Origin: Flaveria trinervia
Taxonomy: Eukaryota > Streptophyta > Magnoliopsida > Asterales > Asteraceae
Direction of reading: 5' to 3'
DNA length: 64,000 nt
Assembly (NCBI GenBank): GCA_025506515.1
Contig: CM046451.1
Span: 43,558,641-43,622,640, forward strand
This document shows positions 10,078 through 21,703 of the stretch, piece by piece; position 1 is the stretch's first letter; each line of letters begins with the position of its first letter. The notes under the pieces were generated by a model. The model was not told the origin of the DNA and did no database searches. It worked only from the letters and a program-made list of their open reading frames with translations. The translations under genes and the position numbers were made by a program.

Positions 10078-10866
10078 TTAAGGATTCCTGAAGTCTGATG
10101 CAACCCAAAACTGCCTAAGTGTTTCAGCAACATGCACTAAGTACTGAAGTGAAGAATGCTTCGGAAGAATTACACAAAGCATTAGAAAATACTCTAATGT
10201 AATTTCTTCCGAAGCCAAGACCAATATCTTCCGAAGCCTAACATGAAGTCTTCCGAAGCTTGAAGAGACAAAGTCTTCCGAAGCTTCAACCTATGAAGAC
10301 AGATTTCTTCCGAAGACTTTTAGTACACATGCTTTATCTGATGTACTGTTCCATAAAGCACCTTTTCCGCTGCGTCTCTGATAAGTCACCAACTTACAAG
10401 AGTTGGTGAAAAGGTCCATGCTTTTGGTAACTGTACATTGAGGTCTTGTGTCTGAGACTTTCTACTTTATGTACTTTATCCTTTTTGTAATGTATAAGGA
10501 TGTGAGCTATGGCATGTCATAGTCACAAGGTCAAAAGGCAGATATGCCTTTTGATCCTACAATTGATTTTGTTAGTGTCTAGTCAATTGTATCCAGCTGG
10601 CTTTCATAGTATAGCCGGCTGTAGGTTGTAGTAAAGTATTCCAAGTTCTTGTATCTTTCCATATGCTTTGTAACACTTGTAAAAGAACTTGAGAAAGCAA
10701 TATACTGCTTCCTTGAAAACTATACTTTCTTGTCTGTCCTTTTGCTTTACTTGTGTTCTCTACATCACCTTTGGTGTACCTAGTTCACTGTTTGATTAAA
10801 GTTTAGTTAATCTCCTCATGTGTGTTGTTGTGTTGTATTGTGTTCAAGCCCTTGAACGATCCTGCA
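10078..10866 (+). repeat. Copia-A 5' LTR
   Basis: 789 bp ending GATCCTGCA, then the PBS. U3 holds six CTTCCGAAG/CTTCGGAAG sites between about 10160 and 10315, spaced 22-30 bases apart. A possible but unproven TATA-like box (TATAAGG) is at 10493-10499. Confidence 0.95.
10158..10316 (+). repeat. CTTCCGAAG array in the Copia-A 5' LTR
   Basis: One CTTCGGAAG then five CTTCCGAAG copies, each a near-palindrome (CTTC-C-GAAG). The 3' LTR repeats it at about 21786-21938. The same 9-mer recurs in the gag-protease linker and in the spacer before the extra ORF. Confidence 0.9.
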
Positions 10867-10867
10867 A

Positions 10868-10881
10868 TTGGTATCAGAGCT
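10868..10881 (+). promoter_or_regulatory. Copia-A primer-binding site
   Basis: TTGGTATCAGAGCT directly follows the 5' LTR and contains the full initiator-Met-tRNA complement TGGTATCAGAGC. Confidence 0.95.
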
Positions 10882-10955
10882 CTCAGGCTCGTGATATAAG
10901 ATATAGATCTAACCATCTTAAGATCCCTCACACACCAAAACTAAACTTTTCTCAA

Positions 10956-13340
10956 ATGGCTTCCATCTCAAAGACTGATATGGAGACTGGAACCATGAAC
11001 AAATCCCCATTGATCACTCTTGATGACTTCGACACCTGGTGGCATGAGGATGGAAGGCTTCATCAGGTCTCTTGACTCAAGAATGTGGAATCTGTTGAAT
11101 ATGGACCTTTCATACCGTAGCACCCCCTATGCTTGCCGTAAAGAGGTGAAAAGATGTGGCCAACTACTCAGATGAAGAGGAAAAAGAGTAGAGATTGACA
11201 GGAAGGCCATGACTGCTCTTCAGACTGCTATTCCAAACTCTGTGTACAGAGGTTTTAAGAAGTGCAAAACAGCTAAACAGCTGTGGGATGCACTGAAGCT
11301 GATGTATGAAGGCTCCTCTGAAGCCAAGGAGAACAAGAAAGATCTTCTGAAGCAGCAGTTTGAAAATTTCACCTTTAAAACAGTGAAACCATGACCCAAC
11401 AATACTTCAGGTATGTTGAGATTGTGGATACCCTTGTGGATGGAGGAGTTCCTCTTGAGAACAGAGACATTGTAAGGAAGTTCATGTCCTCACTTCCTAG
11501 GCAATGGACACACTATTGTGTGGTAATCAAGAGGACTGAGAACCTTAAAACTCTTACTCTGACAGAGTTATATGGGATTCTCAGTGGATACCAGATGGAG
11601 ATGAACTTACAAGGTTCATCTGGCAACTCTAACATCAAATGGGTTCAGCCCTTCATGTGGCTGAAAGGGACAGCATAGAACCCCAACATCATCTCCTATG
11701 CTACCCTGACAACTCACAAAAGGGTCCTTCATCACCTTCCCGGAGACACCAAGGGAGAACTTTACTCAAGGAAGTCCATTCCAAGAGACAAGTTCTTCGC
11801 AAGCCTTTGTGTCTGCAGATGAAAGCTGTGGGAATTATCTCTTCACTCTTGAAGATCTAGACTGTATCCATCCAGATGACCTGGAATACATGGAGATAGT
11901 TCAGCAGATGGCTCTTCTCACTCACAAGCCAAGAAGTTCTACAAGAGGACAGGAAGAAAATTTCCAAGCAATGCTACCAGTGGAAGTTTGGCCTGGATAA
12001 AAGCAAAGTTAAGTGTTACAATTGTAACCTATGGTCAGGCTACTTCGCCAGGGAGTGTAAGGCACCCAGAGCAAATGGGGGTCAAACACAACTCAGACCA
12101 AACTTCACCAACAATACCCCTCAGGCTGAGAAGACAAAGCAACATGCTGCGGTTGCTGTTGAAGAGGGAGGATTTGACTGGAGTTTTCAGGTGGAGGATG
12201 CTTCTCCAAACCAAGCATTGATGGCTGATCATGATGAAGCCAAGGTATTAGAACATCTTTGCTCCCCTGAATGCATTGCTAAAGTAATAGATACAGGTCC
12301 TACAACCTAGAGATGAGATCTGATCTTGAGTCATTAAACATATTAAAATCTGACTTTAGAAAGTCTGAAAATGATTACAAGTTAAAGATAGAAGACTTGG
12401 AGAAAACTATTTCAGTACTAAAACATGAACATACAGATTTTAGAACTCAGATCCAAGATCTCATCACTAAGTTAACTAAGTGCCAGGCTGAGCTTGTGAT
12501 CAGCAAAGCCCTGGCAGAGAAAAGTGTTCTTGAAGAAGAGACCTTCAAGAACATGATATCCTCATCCCTACACAAAAGGTTTGTTATCAAAATAGACAGG
12601 GACTGGGATCAAATGAGATAGCTCCTCCACCACAATCTTGTCTGTAAGATCTCCTAGGTGTGGAACTTGTGAAGATGAGCTTCCTCTCATAGATCCAGTA
12701 AGTGAGGATGATGAAGAAGTGATAGTGAGGAATCCCTCTGAGAAGAGTGAAGAAGAGGATTCCTCCAAGGGCCACTATCCTTCTGAGGAGAAGAAATAAC
12801 TGTGATGACCAAGTCCAAGAGAAAGAACCTGATCAGGAAGAGCAAAAGGAAAGCAAAGAAGGCTCAAGAAATCAAGCTACCTTTGATGCTAAGCAGAAAC
12901 AAGTTTTATCTCTGCAGGCTTCAAAGCAATAAGGACTGAAGACATCCACCAAAGCCTCTTATCTAAGAGTTCTGGTTCATGTTCAAATCATCTCAGTACA
13001 AAGAAGAAGACTGAGCTGCTGTGTACCACTGCTGCACAGCCTGGACCATCAAATTCCAAAACAGTTCACAGCCCAAGGAAACTGTATCTGAATCTACCAA
13101 GATGAAGGTGAAAAGGGATGTGACCAGGCCAGTCTTGCTCTCAAAAGGAGATTTCTTTGAAGAAGAAAATGCTGTGTGTTATGTGTGAAAGTACTTCTCA
13201 TATTGCCAAGGATTGTCCATACAATCCTAAAAGTACTATCCACATGACCAATACAAAGACTTCAAAGAATCTCAAGAAGTCTCAAGCTTCGGAAGGAAAG
13301 TCTGTTTCCCTCGGAAGCTCCAAACAAAGAAGAAGGTAAA
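10956..13340 (+). pseudogene. gag: Copia-A gag remnant with coiled coil and two zinc knuckles
   Basis: Capsid/nucleocapsid precursor. It starts at ATG 10956 (MASISKTDMETGTM). A UBN2-type copia gag core lies in shifted frames at 11209-11394 (LWDALKLMYEG) and 11391-11678 (FMSSLPRQW). The first zinc knuckle (12014-12058, CYNC...FAREC) is degenerate: one extra residue and Tyr for His. A coiled coil rich in Leu, Lys and Glu follows at 12313-12600, then an acidic/basic tract, then a second, intact C-x2-C-x4-H-x4-C knuckle at 13175-13216. At least six frame changes prevent a full product. Confidence 0.85.
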
Positions 13341-13436
13341 TGGAAAATCACCTTCGGAAGCAAAGTTGGTCTCGGAAGAAAGGAGTTCTTCCGAAGTACT
13401 AAAGTCTACTGCAGTGACTGTAGATTCTTCCGAAGT
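13281..13436 (+). repeat. CTTCGGAAG/CTTCCGAAG sites in the Copia-A gag-protease linker
   Basis: Six sites (near 13288, 13312, 13351, 13371, 13389 and 13424; two lack the first T) lie in a low-complexity Ser/Lys-rich coding stretch. They are the LTR motif of this element, in both directions. Confidence 0.8.
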
Positions 13437-13599
13437 ATCAGTCATTAAAACTTGTGAAGCTCCAAAAGCTTCTAAGGTTTTGAAGGTCAAGTCCAAGACT
13501 CCAAAGGTGGTGTGGAAGTCTAAGAAAGACCAAATGACTGAGGTTTCTCCATCAACAACAGCCGAAGATCCCCTCTGTACAACCATAGGATCTATTACT

Positions 13600-13880
13600 G
13601 TTGCATTACCTTCTATTACACTTACTGAACCCAAGACAAGTAAGGCTTGGGTTTCCAAATGTAACTATCATTTTTTTCTTTGTGCAGGAACAGCTCAAGA
13701 CAAACAAGAATGTCTGGATAATTGACAGTGGCTGTTCCAGGCACATGACAGGCGATAGGTCTTTACTTCATAATTTTGAGAGAATTGATGGAGGACCAGT
13801 TGCTTTTGGAGGAATGAAGGTGGTTACATTTATGGAAGGGGCAAGGTCACAAATGGTAAGCTCAGCATTGAGAAGGTAAA
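13600..13880 (+). pseudogene. Copia-A protease remnant
   Basis: Retropepsin domain that would cut the polyprotein. The active-site motif WIIDSGCSRHMTG is intact (Asp codon 13724-13726), followed by FGG near 13806. The frame is lost at about 13850 and no complete domain is readable. Confidence 0.8.
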
Positions 13881-14836
13881 CTTTGTTAAGGAGCTTGGGT
13901 ACAATCTTCTGAGTGTATCTCAATTTTGTGATCAGAGTCATAACATGCTTTCACTGAGCATGAGTGCATTGTTCTCAAACCTGGAGTGGTCATTCCTCAT
14001 GAGCATATTCTGCTCAGAGCCCCCAGGAAAGGGAACATGTACAAGATGGATTTGCAAGAAACATCTCCCTCTGGAGAAGTTTCATGCTTTCTATCTAAAG
14101 CAAATAGTGATGAGTCTTTCCTATGGCATAAAAGAATGTGCCATGTAAACTTTAAGAATATGAATAAATTAATCAAACATGATCTGGTAACTGGAATGCC
14201 AAAGAAAGAGTTTACAAGTGATGATCATTGTGTTGCATGCCTGAAAGGGAGCAACACAAGGTATCTCACAAGCCTAAGGAAAAGAACTCCATCACTACTC
14301 CCCTACACTTATTACATATGGATCTCTTTGGCCCCACCAGTGTAATGAGTTTAGGAAGGACCTTATACTGTCTAGTGATCACAGATGATTTTACAAGATT
14401 CACTTGGGTTTTCTTTCTTAGAACTAAAGATGAGACTCCTGAGATTCTAAAGAATTTCATCTTAAAGATTGAGAATCAATGTGATCACAAGGTCAAAACC
14501 ATAAGATGTGATCAAGGAACTGAATTCAAAAACCAAATCCTTGATACATTTTGTGATGACAAGGGTATTACAAGACAATACAGTGCTCCCAGGACTCCTC
14601 AGCAAAACGGAGTTGCTGAGAGGAGAAACAGGACACTTATTGAAGCTGCAAGAACTATGTTGTCTGACTCTAAACTGCCTATCACCTTCTGGGCAGAGGC
14701 AGTTAATACTGCCTGCTATGTGCAAAACAGAGTCTTAGTAGTTAAGACACATGGTAAACTCCTTATGAACTTTGGCACAAGAGGAAACCTTTCATTGGTT
14801 TTCTCAGGTCATTTGGATGTCCCTGCACCATCTTGA
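13881..14836 (+). pseudogene. Copia-A integrase
   Basis: Inserts element cDNA into host DNA. The GAG-pre-integrase/HHCC zinc region reads LWHKRMCHVNFKNM ... CVACLKG (14124-14250). The core is open from 14228 to 14836 in one frame. Catalytic residues are in place: Asp 14321-14323 (HMDLFGP), Asp 14510-14512 (RCDQGTEF) and Glu 14618-14620 (NGVAERRNRT), 35 residues after the second Asp, a DD35E arrangement. A frame change near 14240-14310 separates the zinc region from the core. Confidence 0.9.
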
Positions 14837-15600
14837 ATACCAAAGATCAAGTTGCCAAGTTTGCTGAGAAATCAGACGATGGACACTTCATTGGATACTC
14901 TTCTCAAGCTAAAGCTTATAGAGTATACAATCTCAGAACTAGAATCATTGAGGAGTCAGCCAATGTGACTTTCAATGAGCACACTCCCAGTGTGGTGCTG
15001 GTTCTGGTCCGGATTGGCTATTTGATCTTGATTTAGTTACCAACTGTTTTAATAAATCTTGTGAGCATGTTTCAGGATCTGCAGAAAATTTAAATACAGG
15101 TGATCCTGATCCAAGATTTGAGCTTGGAAGACCTTCAGCTCCAGTTGGAACTACTTCGGCAAATGAGGTTTCTATCAGCACAACAATGACAAATCCAGCT
15201 GATACATCTGGCATGCCTTCAAATTCCAGTTCAGAGGCCTCTCAACCAGATAAAGACATCTCAATTGCAGAAGATAACAATGGTGATGGTGAAAGTGATC
15301 AAGAATCTCTTGATGCTAATAACTATACCATAGATGATAACATCAATGATGTCACACACTCATTGGATCAAGTTAATCTTGATAAGTGTGATAATGTGGA
15401 GGATCAATCTTCAAGACCAGATCTAAATTTCTCAAATTTGGATCTATCTCAGCAACTTGCTGTGATCCCTCAGCTAAGGATCCACAAGTCTCATCCTACT
15501 ACAAACATCATTGGAGATGTTATCTCCGGGGTAAAGACAAGAGGGCAAACCCATGAAGCAAATGTTTGTCTTCACTCTTGTTTTCTATCCCAGTTAGAGC
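14837..15600 (+). pseudogene. Copia-A integrase C-terminus and acidic linker
   Basis: Starts with the copia landmark FAEKSDDGHFIGYSSQAKAY in the frame from 14833. A Ser/Asp/Asn-rich linker follows (15186-15500), with no domain I recognise, leading to RT. Integrase C-termini and IN-RT linkers of copia elements are normally variable, so this is expected. A frame change lies near 15035. Confidence 0.65.
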
Positions 15601-16447
15601 CAAAGAAAGTTGAGGAGGCTCTAAAGGATGGAAGTTGGTTGAAGCTATGCAACAAGAGTTGCTTCAATTCAAAAGACAGAAAGTTTGGAACCTTTGTCCT
15701 CTTCCTCATGGGAAGACTACCATTGGAACCAAATGGGTTTTTAGGAATAAAAAGGATGATAGAGGAATCATCATCAAGAACAAGGCTAGACTAGTTGTTC
15801 AAGGATACACACAAGAAGGGATTGACTACACTGATGTCTTTGCTCCTGTAGCTAGACTAGAAGCTGTTAGGATATTCCTGGCATTTGCTGCATCCAAGAA
15901 CTTCATGGTCTACCAACTTGATGTAAAGTGTGCTTTCTTATATGGAGTGATTGATGAGGAGGTTTATGTCAAACAACCACCTGGTTTTGTAGATCCTGAT
16001 CATCCTGATTATGTCTGCAAGCTTGACAAAGCTCTCTATGGGCTGCATCAGGCACCCAGGAAGTGGTATGAGACACTGTCTGAGTATCTCTGTAAACATG
16101 GTTACAGGAGAGGTACTATAGATGGAACTCTCTTCATCAAAGGACAAGGAAACGACATTCTGCTAGTTCAAGTATATGTGGATGACATCATCTTTGGCTC
16201 AACCAATTCAAGGCTCTGCAAAGACTTTGAAAAGCTGATGAAAGATAGATTTGAAATGAGTTCAATGGGAGAACTTAATTTCTTTCTAGGAATTCAAGTG
16301 AAGCAGGTTGAAGATGGCATTTTCATAAGTCAGTCAAAGTATGTTCAAGATATACTCAAGAGGTTCAACATGACTGATTGTAAAACTGCTAAGACACCCA
16401 TAGCCAGAAACCACTCCCTTGGTCCAGATCTTGAGGGGAGTGTGTAG
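15601..16447 (+). pseudogene. pol: Copia-A reverse transcriptase
   Basis: Mostly one open frame, 15635-16447, with the copia RT landmarks: GTKWVFRNKKDDRG, KARLVVQGYTQ, YTDVFAPVARLEAVR, YQLDVKCAFLYG, VYVKQPPGF, LYGLHQAPRKWYE and the catalytic YVDD at 16175-16186, then FFLGIQV. A stop at 16445 falls where the family continues into RNase H. The only obvious loss in this 271-residue piece is that junction, making it the best-kept enzyme of the element. Confidence 0.95.
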
Positions 16448-17116
16448 ATGAGACACTTATACGGGCTATGATTGGTCTCTTATGTATCTTACAGCTAGCA
16501 GCCTGATATCTGTTTGTTTGCTACATGTATTTGTGCAAGATATCAAGCTAATCCTAAGATGTCTCACTTAATCACTGTGAAAAGGATTTTAAGATACCTC
16601 AAAGGTGCCTCAACACTTGGTTTATGGTATCCAAAGAATTCTAATTTCAATCTGTATGCCTATACAGACAGTGATTATGGTGGTTGCAACATGACTGCAA
16701 AGTCTACATCTGGGGGATGTCATTTCTTGGTGGAAGGGTTGTCTCATGGCAATGCAAGAAACAAACCTGTGTGTCTGCATCAACTGCTGAGGCTGAATAC
16801 ATTGCTGCTGCAAGCTGCTGTGCTCAAGTGCTTTGGATTCAAAATCAGATGCTAGACTACGGATTTAACTTCAAGAGACTCCTATCCACATAGACAACAA
16901 CAGTGCTATCTCTATCACTGAGAACCTGTGCAGCACTCAAGGACCAAACACATCAACATCAGGTATCATTTAATAAGAGATAACTATGAAAAGGGGTTAA
17001 TTAAACTAGTCAAAGTTCACACAGATGAACAATATGCTGATCTGTTCACAAAAGCTTTTGATGAACAGAGATTTAAGTATCTGATATCAGCTATTGGGAT
17101 GATCAACTTTGAGTAG
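16448..17116 (+). pseudogene. Copia-A RNase H and pol C-terminus
   Basis: Landmarks in two or three frames: KRILRYLKGASTLGLWY, YTDSDYGGC (catalytic Asp region near 16665), CVSASTAEAEYIAAA (near 16770) and HSRTKHINIRYHLIRD (16931). The C-terminal frame 16928-17116 ends naturally at TAG 17114-17116 after the family's LFTKAF motif. This fixes the end of pol. Confidence 0.9.
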
Positions 17117-17844
17117 ATTTTTTCTTAAAACTAATTCTAATTATTTCTTCTTAAAAAAAAAATGTGTGTCCTAAGTTGTCTAGTTCATCACTTTCATAAG
17201 CTCATGTTTTCTTTGAATGACAAAAACTCTTTTCGAAGACTTTCCTTAGATTCTTGAAAATTTTCTGATACTTCGGAAGATAACATTTTACCTTCGGAAG
17301 AAAAATATGTCTTCAAAATAAATGACTGTCTAAGAAATTTTACCTTCGGAAGAAGTCAAAATTTATCTTCCGAAGCTTAAAATTTTCAACTTAGACACTT
17401 ATTCATTTTTAAGGACTTTTTCCTTCCGAAGCAAAAATTACTTTCGGAAGCTTTGTTCATTCTTATACAAGCTTTCCAAAGTTTATTTCTCTTCCGAAGC
17501 ATAAATCTTTAAGACTCTCAGGAAAATTCTTCCGAAGTCACTTTAGCTTCGGAAGCTTTTTCAATCAAACTTCCGAAGACAAATTACTTTCGGAAGCTTT
17601 TCGAACTCCAAGAAAACTACTTTTTGAGCAAAAAGGTAAACTACTTTTTCAGAGGTGGGACCGACATACGGATTTCAAAGTTTATCCTCTTTCATTAAAC
17701 TTTATCTGAAATCCTTCTCTCTCATATAAACCCAACGGTTTCCCCCCTCTTCTATCATCTGCTTTTCTTCCATACCTAAAACCCAAAGCTTTCTCTCTGA
17801 AATTTACTTCCCATTCTTTTCTCTTCTCTCTGAGCTACCTCACA
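17117..17844 (+). promoter_or_regulatory. Copia-A spacer: hairpin array and TATA box before the extra ORF
   Basis: Non-coding. Between 17268 and 17600 there are about 12 CTTCGGAAG/CTTCCGAAG sites, many as inverted pairs: 17529-17537 with 17547-17555 (9-base arms, 9-base loop) and 17570-17578 with 17589-17596. A TATA box (CTCATATAAACC, 17725-17730) and a CT-rich leader follow, then the extra ORF at 17845. The order array, TATA, leader, ORF resembles an LTR promoter, so I infer a second transcript for the extra ORF. No transcript data support it. Confidence 0.7.
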
Positions 17845-19366
17845 ATGGCTGACCTTCCACACAGAAATGATCCTCACTTTACCATGCAGCTACACAGACA
17901 ACACAATCAGGTTGCTCTGTTATGCTCTGAAAAAGATCCTCATTTCTCAGAGGTTTGCCGTTTCTTGTCTTTGTCTCACTACTTCACCTCCCTAACCATT
18001 GATCCTCCTCTATATGAGGATCATTTGCTTGAATTCTGGAAGACCTGCCAAGAGGTCATTATGGATGGGGAGAAGGCACTGTCTGCCACAGTGCAGGGGA
18101 GAACAATTTTCATCACTCCGGCCATCATCAATCGACATCTTCAGCTGGATGATGAAGCAGGTGAAGTGTTCTTTCCAAAAGAAGCGGTTAATCATTCCTT
18201 CGAGCAGATGGGCTATGAAGGAGATTTCTCTGTAAAGACCTTCAGGAAAGGGAAGGTCTCATCCCAGTGGAAATACCTGCTCCATGTGGTTATCCACAGC
18301 TTATCAAACAAGCATGGTGGATGGGACCAGATTCCTGAGGATCTCTCCTTTATAGTTCATGGAATGGTTCAGGGGGTCAAGTTCAGGTATTCACAATTTG
18401 TTTATACTAATTTACTTGCAAACTTAGACTCCTTAGAATATTACATGTTTCCTAGATATGTTCAACACATCTTAACTGTGAACTGGGCTCACAGTTGAGG
18501 GAAACAGGCAATTCTTAAACTGGGACAGATGAAGCCCGGCATCTTTAAAATTATGAAGAAGCCAACTGTAGGCTTCTCAGGGGTAGAAACAGCCTTAGTC
18601 CCAAAAATGTTAGAGCTCATTGCTCAAGGTGACAACATAGCAGTCCAAGCTAGTGTTGAACCCACACCTACTGCTCTCCTACCCTCTTCACAACCTCCAA
18701 TATTCATCACCTACAAAAGAAAATCCCAACGAACCCCTGCTCAGGCTATTGAGTCTGTGCAGGCCCCCAAATACTCAACCTTACAGGAAGAAGTGGACTC
18801 CAGAGCTCCCACTTCTCCTGAGGAGCAAACCACTCCCATTACTTTACCTATCAGGGCTGAGGTTCCTCAAGCTCAACCTGATGAGCTCATTAGCCCAACA
18901 ACTGTAAGCCTTCACTCTGAGTCTCCACACTCAAGTGAACAACCTTCAGGGGATAGCTACCATCCCCAGCCTTTGGATCTAAACCAACCAATTCCCAACC
19001 TATCCTTTTACACTGATGAAGACTTAGGATTCAGTGAGTACCATGAGTCTCTCTTCTCCTCCCCTACTCAAAGAGAGATGAGTACCTCTGACTCTCCTCA
19101 GTCTATCCCTCATCAGTCACCTATTACTGAGGTGGACACATCTGAACCTGTTCAGGATGTCCATATGGAAGAGGCTCTCACTTTTGAAAGTGATTACATC
19201 ATTAAGACCTCAACCATGGCAACTCAGCCCATTGGCATCTTAACTGAGGTTGCCAGTGAGCAGAGAAAACCAGCAGCCAAGAAACTCAAGCTGGTGGTGA
19301 GAGAGGGGACTTTGGTCCAATCCTCTCATCCCCCAGTGATTCTTCTGATGAAGATGAGGGGAATTT
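17845..19366 (+). pseudogene. Copia-A extra ORF, N-terminal part (SIRE-type additional ORF)
   Basis: Sense-strand ORF after pol; product unknown. Start ATG 17845 (MADLPHRND). The frame is open to 19366 (507 codons) except for one TGA at 18496-18498, next to which CGA would be a simple C-to-T ancestor. Residues 30-215 form a globular domain with FWKTCQE, TPAIINRHLQL and a W-K-Y-L-L-H ... LSNKHGGWDQI segment. Copia-B has the same pattern (YWNSAEV; W-R-F-L-I-H ... LSKRKTRWNDI). A Pro/Ser/Thr-rich low-complexity tail follows. Comparable SIRE ORFs are called envelope-like, but I see no signal peptide or membrane segment. Confidence 0.75.
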
Positions 19367-21662
19367 GAGACTAAAGGTACAACAATTGTCACAAACATGC
19401 ACCTATCTAGTCTCTAAGGTTAGTCACTTGGAATCTCAGGTGACTACCCTGCAAAACAGGGTCAATGATCAGCAACTCCAGATTTCATATCTGCAGGAAA
19501 AACTAGCTGGAGACCTTTCAGGAGAGCTCAACCAGGAACACAAGAACCTGTGGAAGTGATTGATTTATCCTCCAGCTCACCTATGCAAGTGGGTGATGCT
19601 ACCAAAAGGGGGAGAATGTTATCACAACCACAGAACCTGGGAGTTCTTCAAAGAGAATGGACATAGAGGACTCACCATCCTCACTTGCTGTTGTGCATTC
19701 TCAGCAACTTCCTCAAGTTCACATTAATGTGGACTCTATAGACTCTCTCATCAGGAGTCTCTTTGAGGAAGGTATACCAAGGGCTGTCTCATCTCCACCA
19801 CATGGAACTGGCAACTACATCATCAGATGGAGGTATGATGATGACAGAAGAGCCCTCATACTTCACAGAGTTCAAGGTCAACAAGAAGTCTTTCAGTTCC
19901 AAAGCCTGAGCTTCTATGAAGGACTGGATTTAGTCAACATGCCACTTGTCAATCCAAGCAAATCTAGACAAGCTGACAGGCTGGCTCAAAGAATCCAAGA
20001 CAGGATCCTTGCAGAGTTCTCTCTAAGAAGGAGACTTAGGCAATCAGGCAATGTCATCGGTCAACTGGATGTTGAGGTGGACCCTAAGATTAGCTTCATA
20101 GGGGAAACCTTGGCTGAAGGCCCAGTGGCAGAACCTGAGACCCTTGTCTCACCATCAACAACTGCTGCAGAAGTCCAAACTCCATCTGAGACACCTGCTG
20201 GTGAAGGTGTTTCTCAGCCTCTCTCTGGCCAGAGCATGGAAGCTACACCAAGCAATGAAGGCCAAGCCTCAATCCACCCTGAGTCACAAAGGTCTGTTGG
20301 TGACAAAGGGAAAGGAAAATGACTCCTGAGGAAATTGAGGAGGAAGAGAGAGAGAGGAAAAGGAGGCTAAGGGGAGAAAGTTCTTCTGGGTCATCAAAAT
20401 TCATGCAAGCTGCAATCAGGGCTGCCCCCAAACCAAATACTCAAAATGATGAACAAAGGGCAGTCAAGATTAATTACTTACAGACCAGGAACTATGATGT
20501 TGATGAAATCATCTCCCTCCCCTTAGAAGAGTTGAATGAACTGGCTGACATGGAAGTGTCAAGAGAGATTAAGGAGAAAGAGGATGCAAGGTTACTTCTC
20601 CAATTCAAAGAGGAGAGGAGACAGAAAAGACTTCACAAGCATACTCCCACTCTCTCTCCAGTTCAAGAAAGTCCTGCACAGGAAGATGTGGCTCCACAAG
20701 AACCTCAGGTAGATAAAGAAGAGGATAGAATCAAAATGATAACTACCTGAGTGCCACAGGCTTCTATCAGGCAAATACACTTCTTCCCCTGTCCTATGAC
20801 TTCATTGAGTTCGAGTACTTAAAGCAACTTGAGCTTGAGTTAGTCAAAGAAAGAAAAACAACCAAAAGGAAGCTAAGGGAAGAAGCTGCAAAGTCAAGAA
20901 CCATCATTCAAAAGAATGCAAAGAAGTCTGCTGACAGACAAAGAATGATGAGCTTCTTGAAGTCATATGGATTCTCCGGAAGGAGACTTGGTCCCATGTC
21001 TCTATCTACAATGGATGAGCATATAAGGGTAATCAAGCAGAAGATTAAAGTGGTGAACTCATTGACTTGCACTCTCTTCCAAGTCAAGTCCCACCTGAAG
21101 TGGAGGTCAAGTTTGAACAACCAGAGACACCTGAACCAGAACCTCCAGCTGAGCCTCAGCAAACTTCATCTTCTGATCCAAGACAGGGTCAAACTCCCTC
21201 TCCTTCTGAACCTGTGAGGGAGGAACACCCAACTGAGAAAGACACTGATGATCAACATGGTGCTGCAGACCAGTCTTCTCAGTTAAAGACATTAAAGAGG
21301 AAGAAGAAATGGCCTCCAAACCAAAGACTAAAAAGAAGAAGCCAAAGTCATCTACCTCTCCCCAGGGTGAATCAGATCAACCTGAGGAAGTGCATGATGA
21401 GGCAGCCCAATCAACTCCTATGCAAGTGGCTCCTCTAGCAACCGAGACACCCATCTTATCCTGGACTTACTCTACCAATCCAGAAAGATGGAATGTTATC
21501 AGAGATCAAGGTGTTGAAAATGTCTACTCATGGCAAGACATAATCAACTTACCTCTGCATGATCTCTTTGAAATGAGAAGATACTATGAGAGTCTTGATG
21601 ATCCTGACCATCAAATGAAGAAAGGGATGGTATTGATTATTCTGAAGACTACAAACATTTAA
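19367..21662 (+). pseudogene. Copia-A extra ORF, coiled-coil and C-terminal part
   Basis: Probably continues the preceding ORF after a +1 frame change near 19365. In order: a heptad-rich coiled coil (19370-19520, VSHLESQVTTLQNRV), a 221-residue open frame (19657-20322), a charged segment overlapping it by 4 bases (20319-20750, NYDVDEIISLPLEELNEL), a Lys-rich segment (20945-21060), a Pro/Glu-rich tract and a final segment ending at TAA 21660-21662. Copia-B has matching parts (HGYDADEVFSMTYE, then a coiled-coil-rich body). The intact ancestor was perhaps about 1270 residues. Function unknown. Confidence 0.65.
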
Positions 21663-21691
21663 AGATCTTCTAGGTTTTTGGTAGCATCAGC

Positions 21692-21703
21692 CTAGGGGGA
21701 GTT
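21692..21703 (+). promoter_or_regulatory. Copia-A polypurine tract
   Basis: CTAGGGGGAGTT immediately precedes the 3' LTR; it is the plus-strand primer site of reverse transcription. Confidence 0.9.

Noticed and set aside
13272..13658. 128-codon minus-strand ORF
   Set aside because: Antisense shadow of the Copia-A gag-protease linker; no motif of its own.
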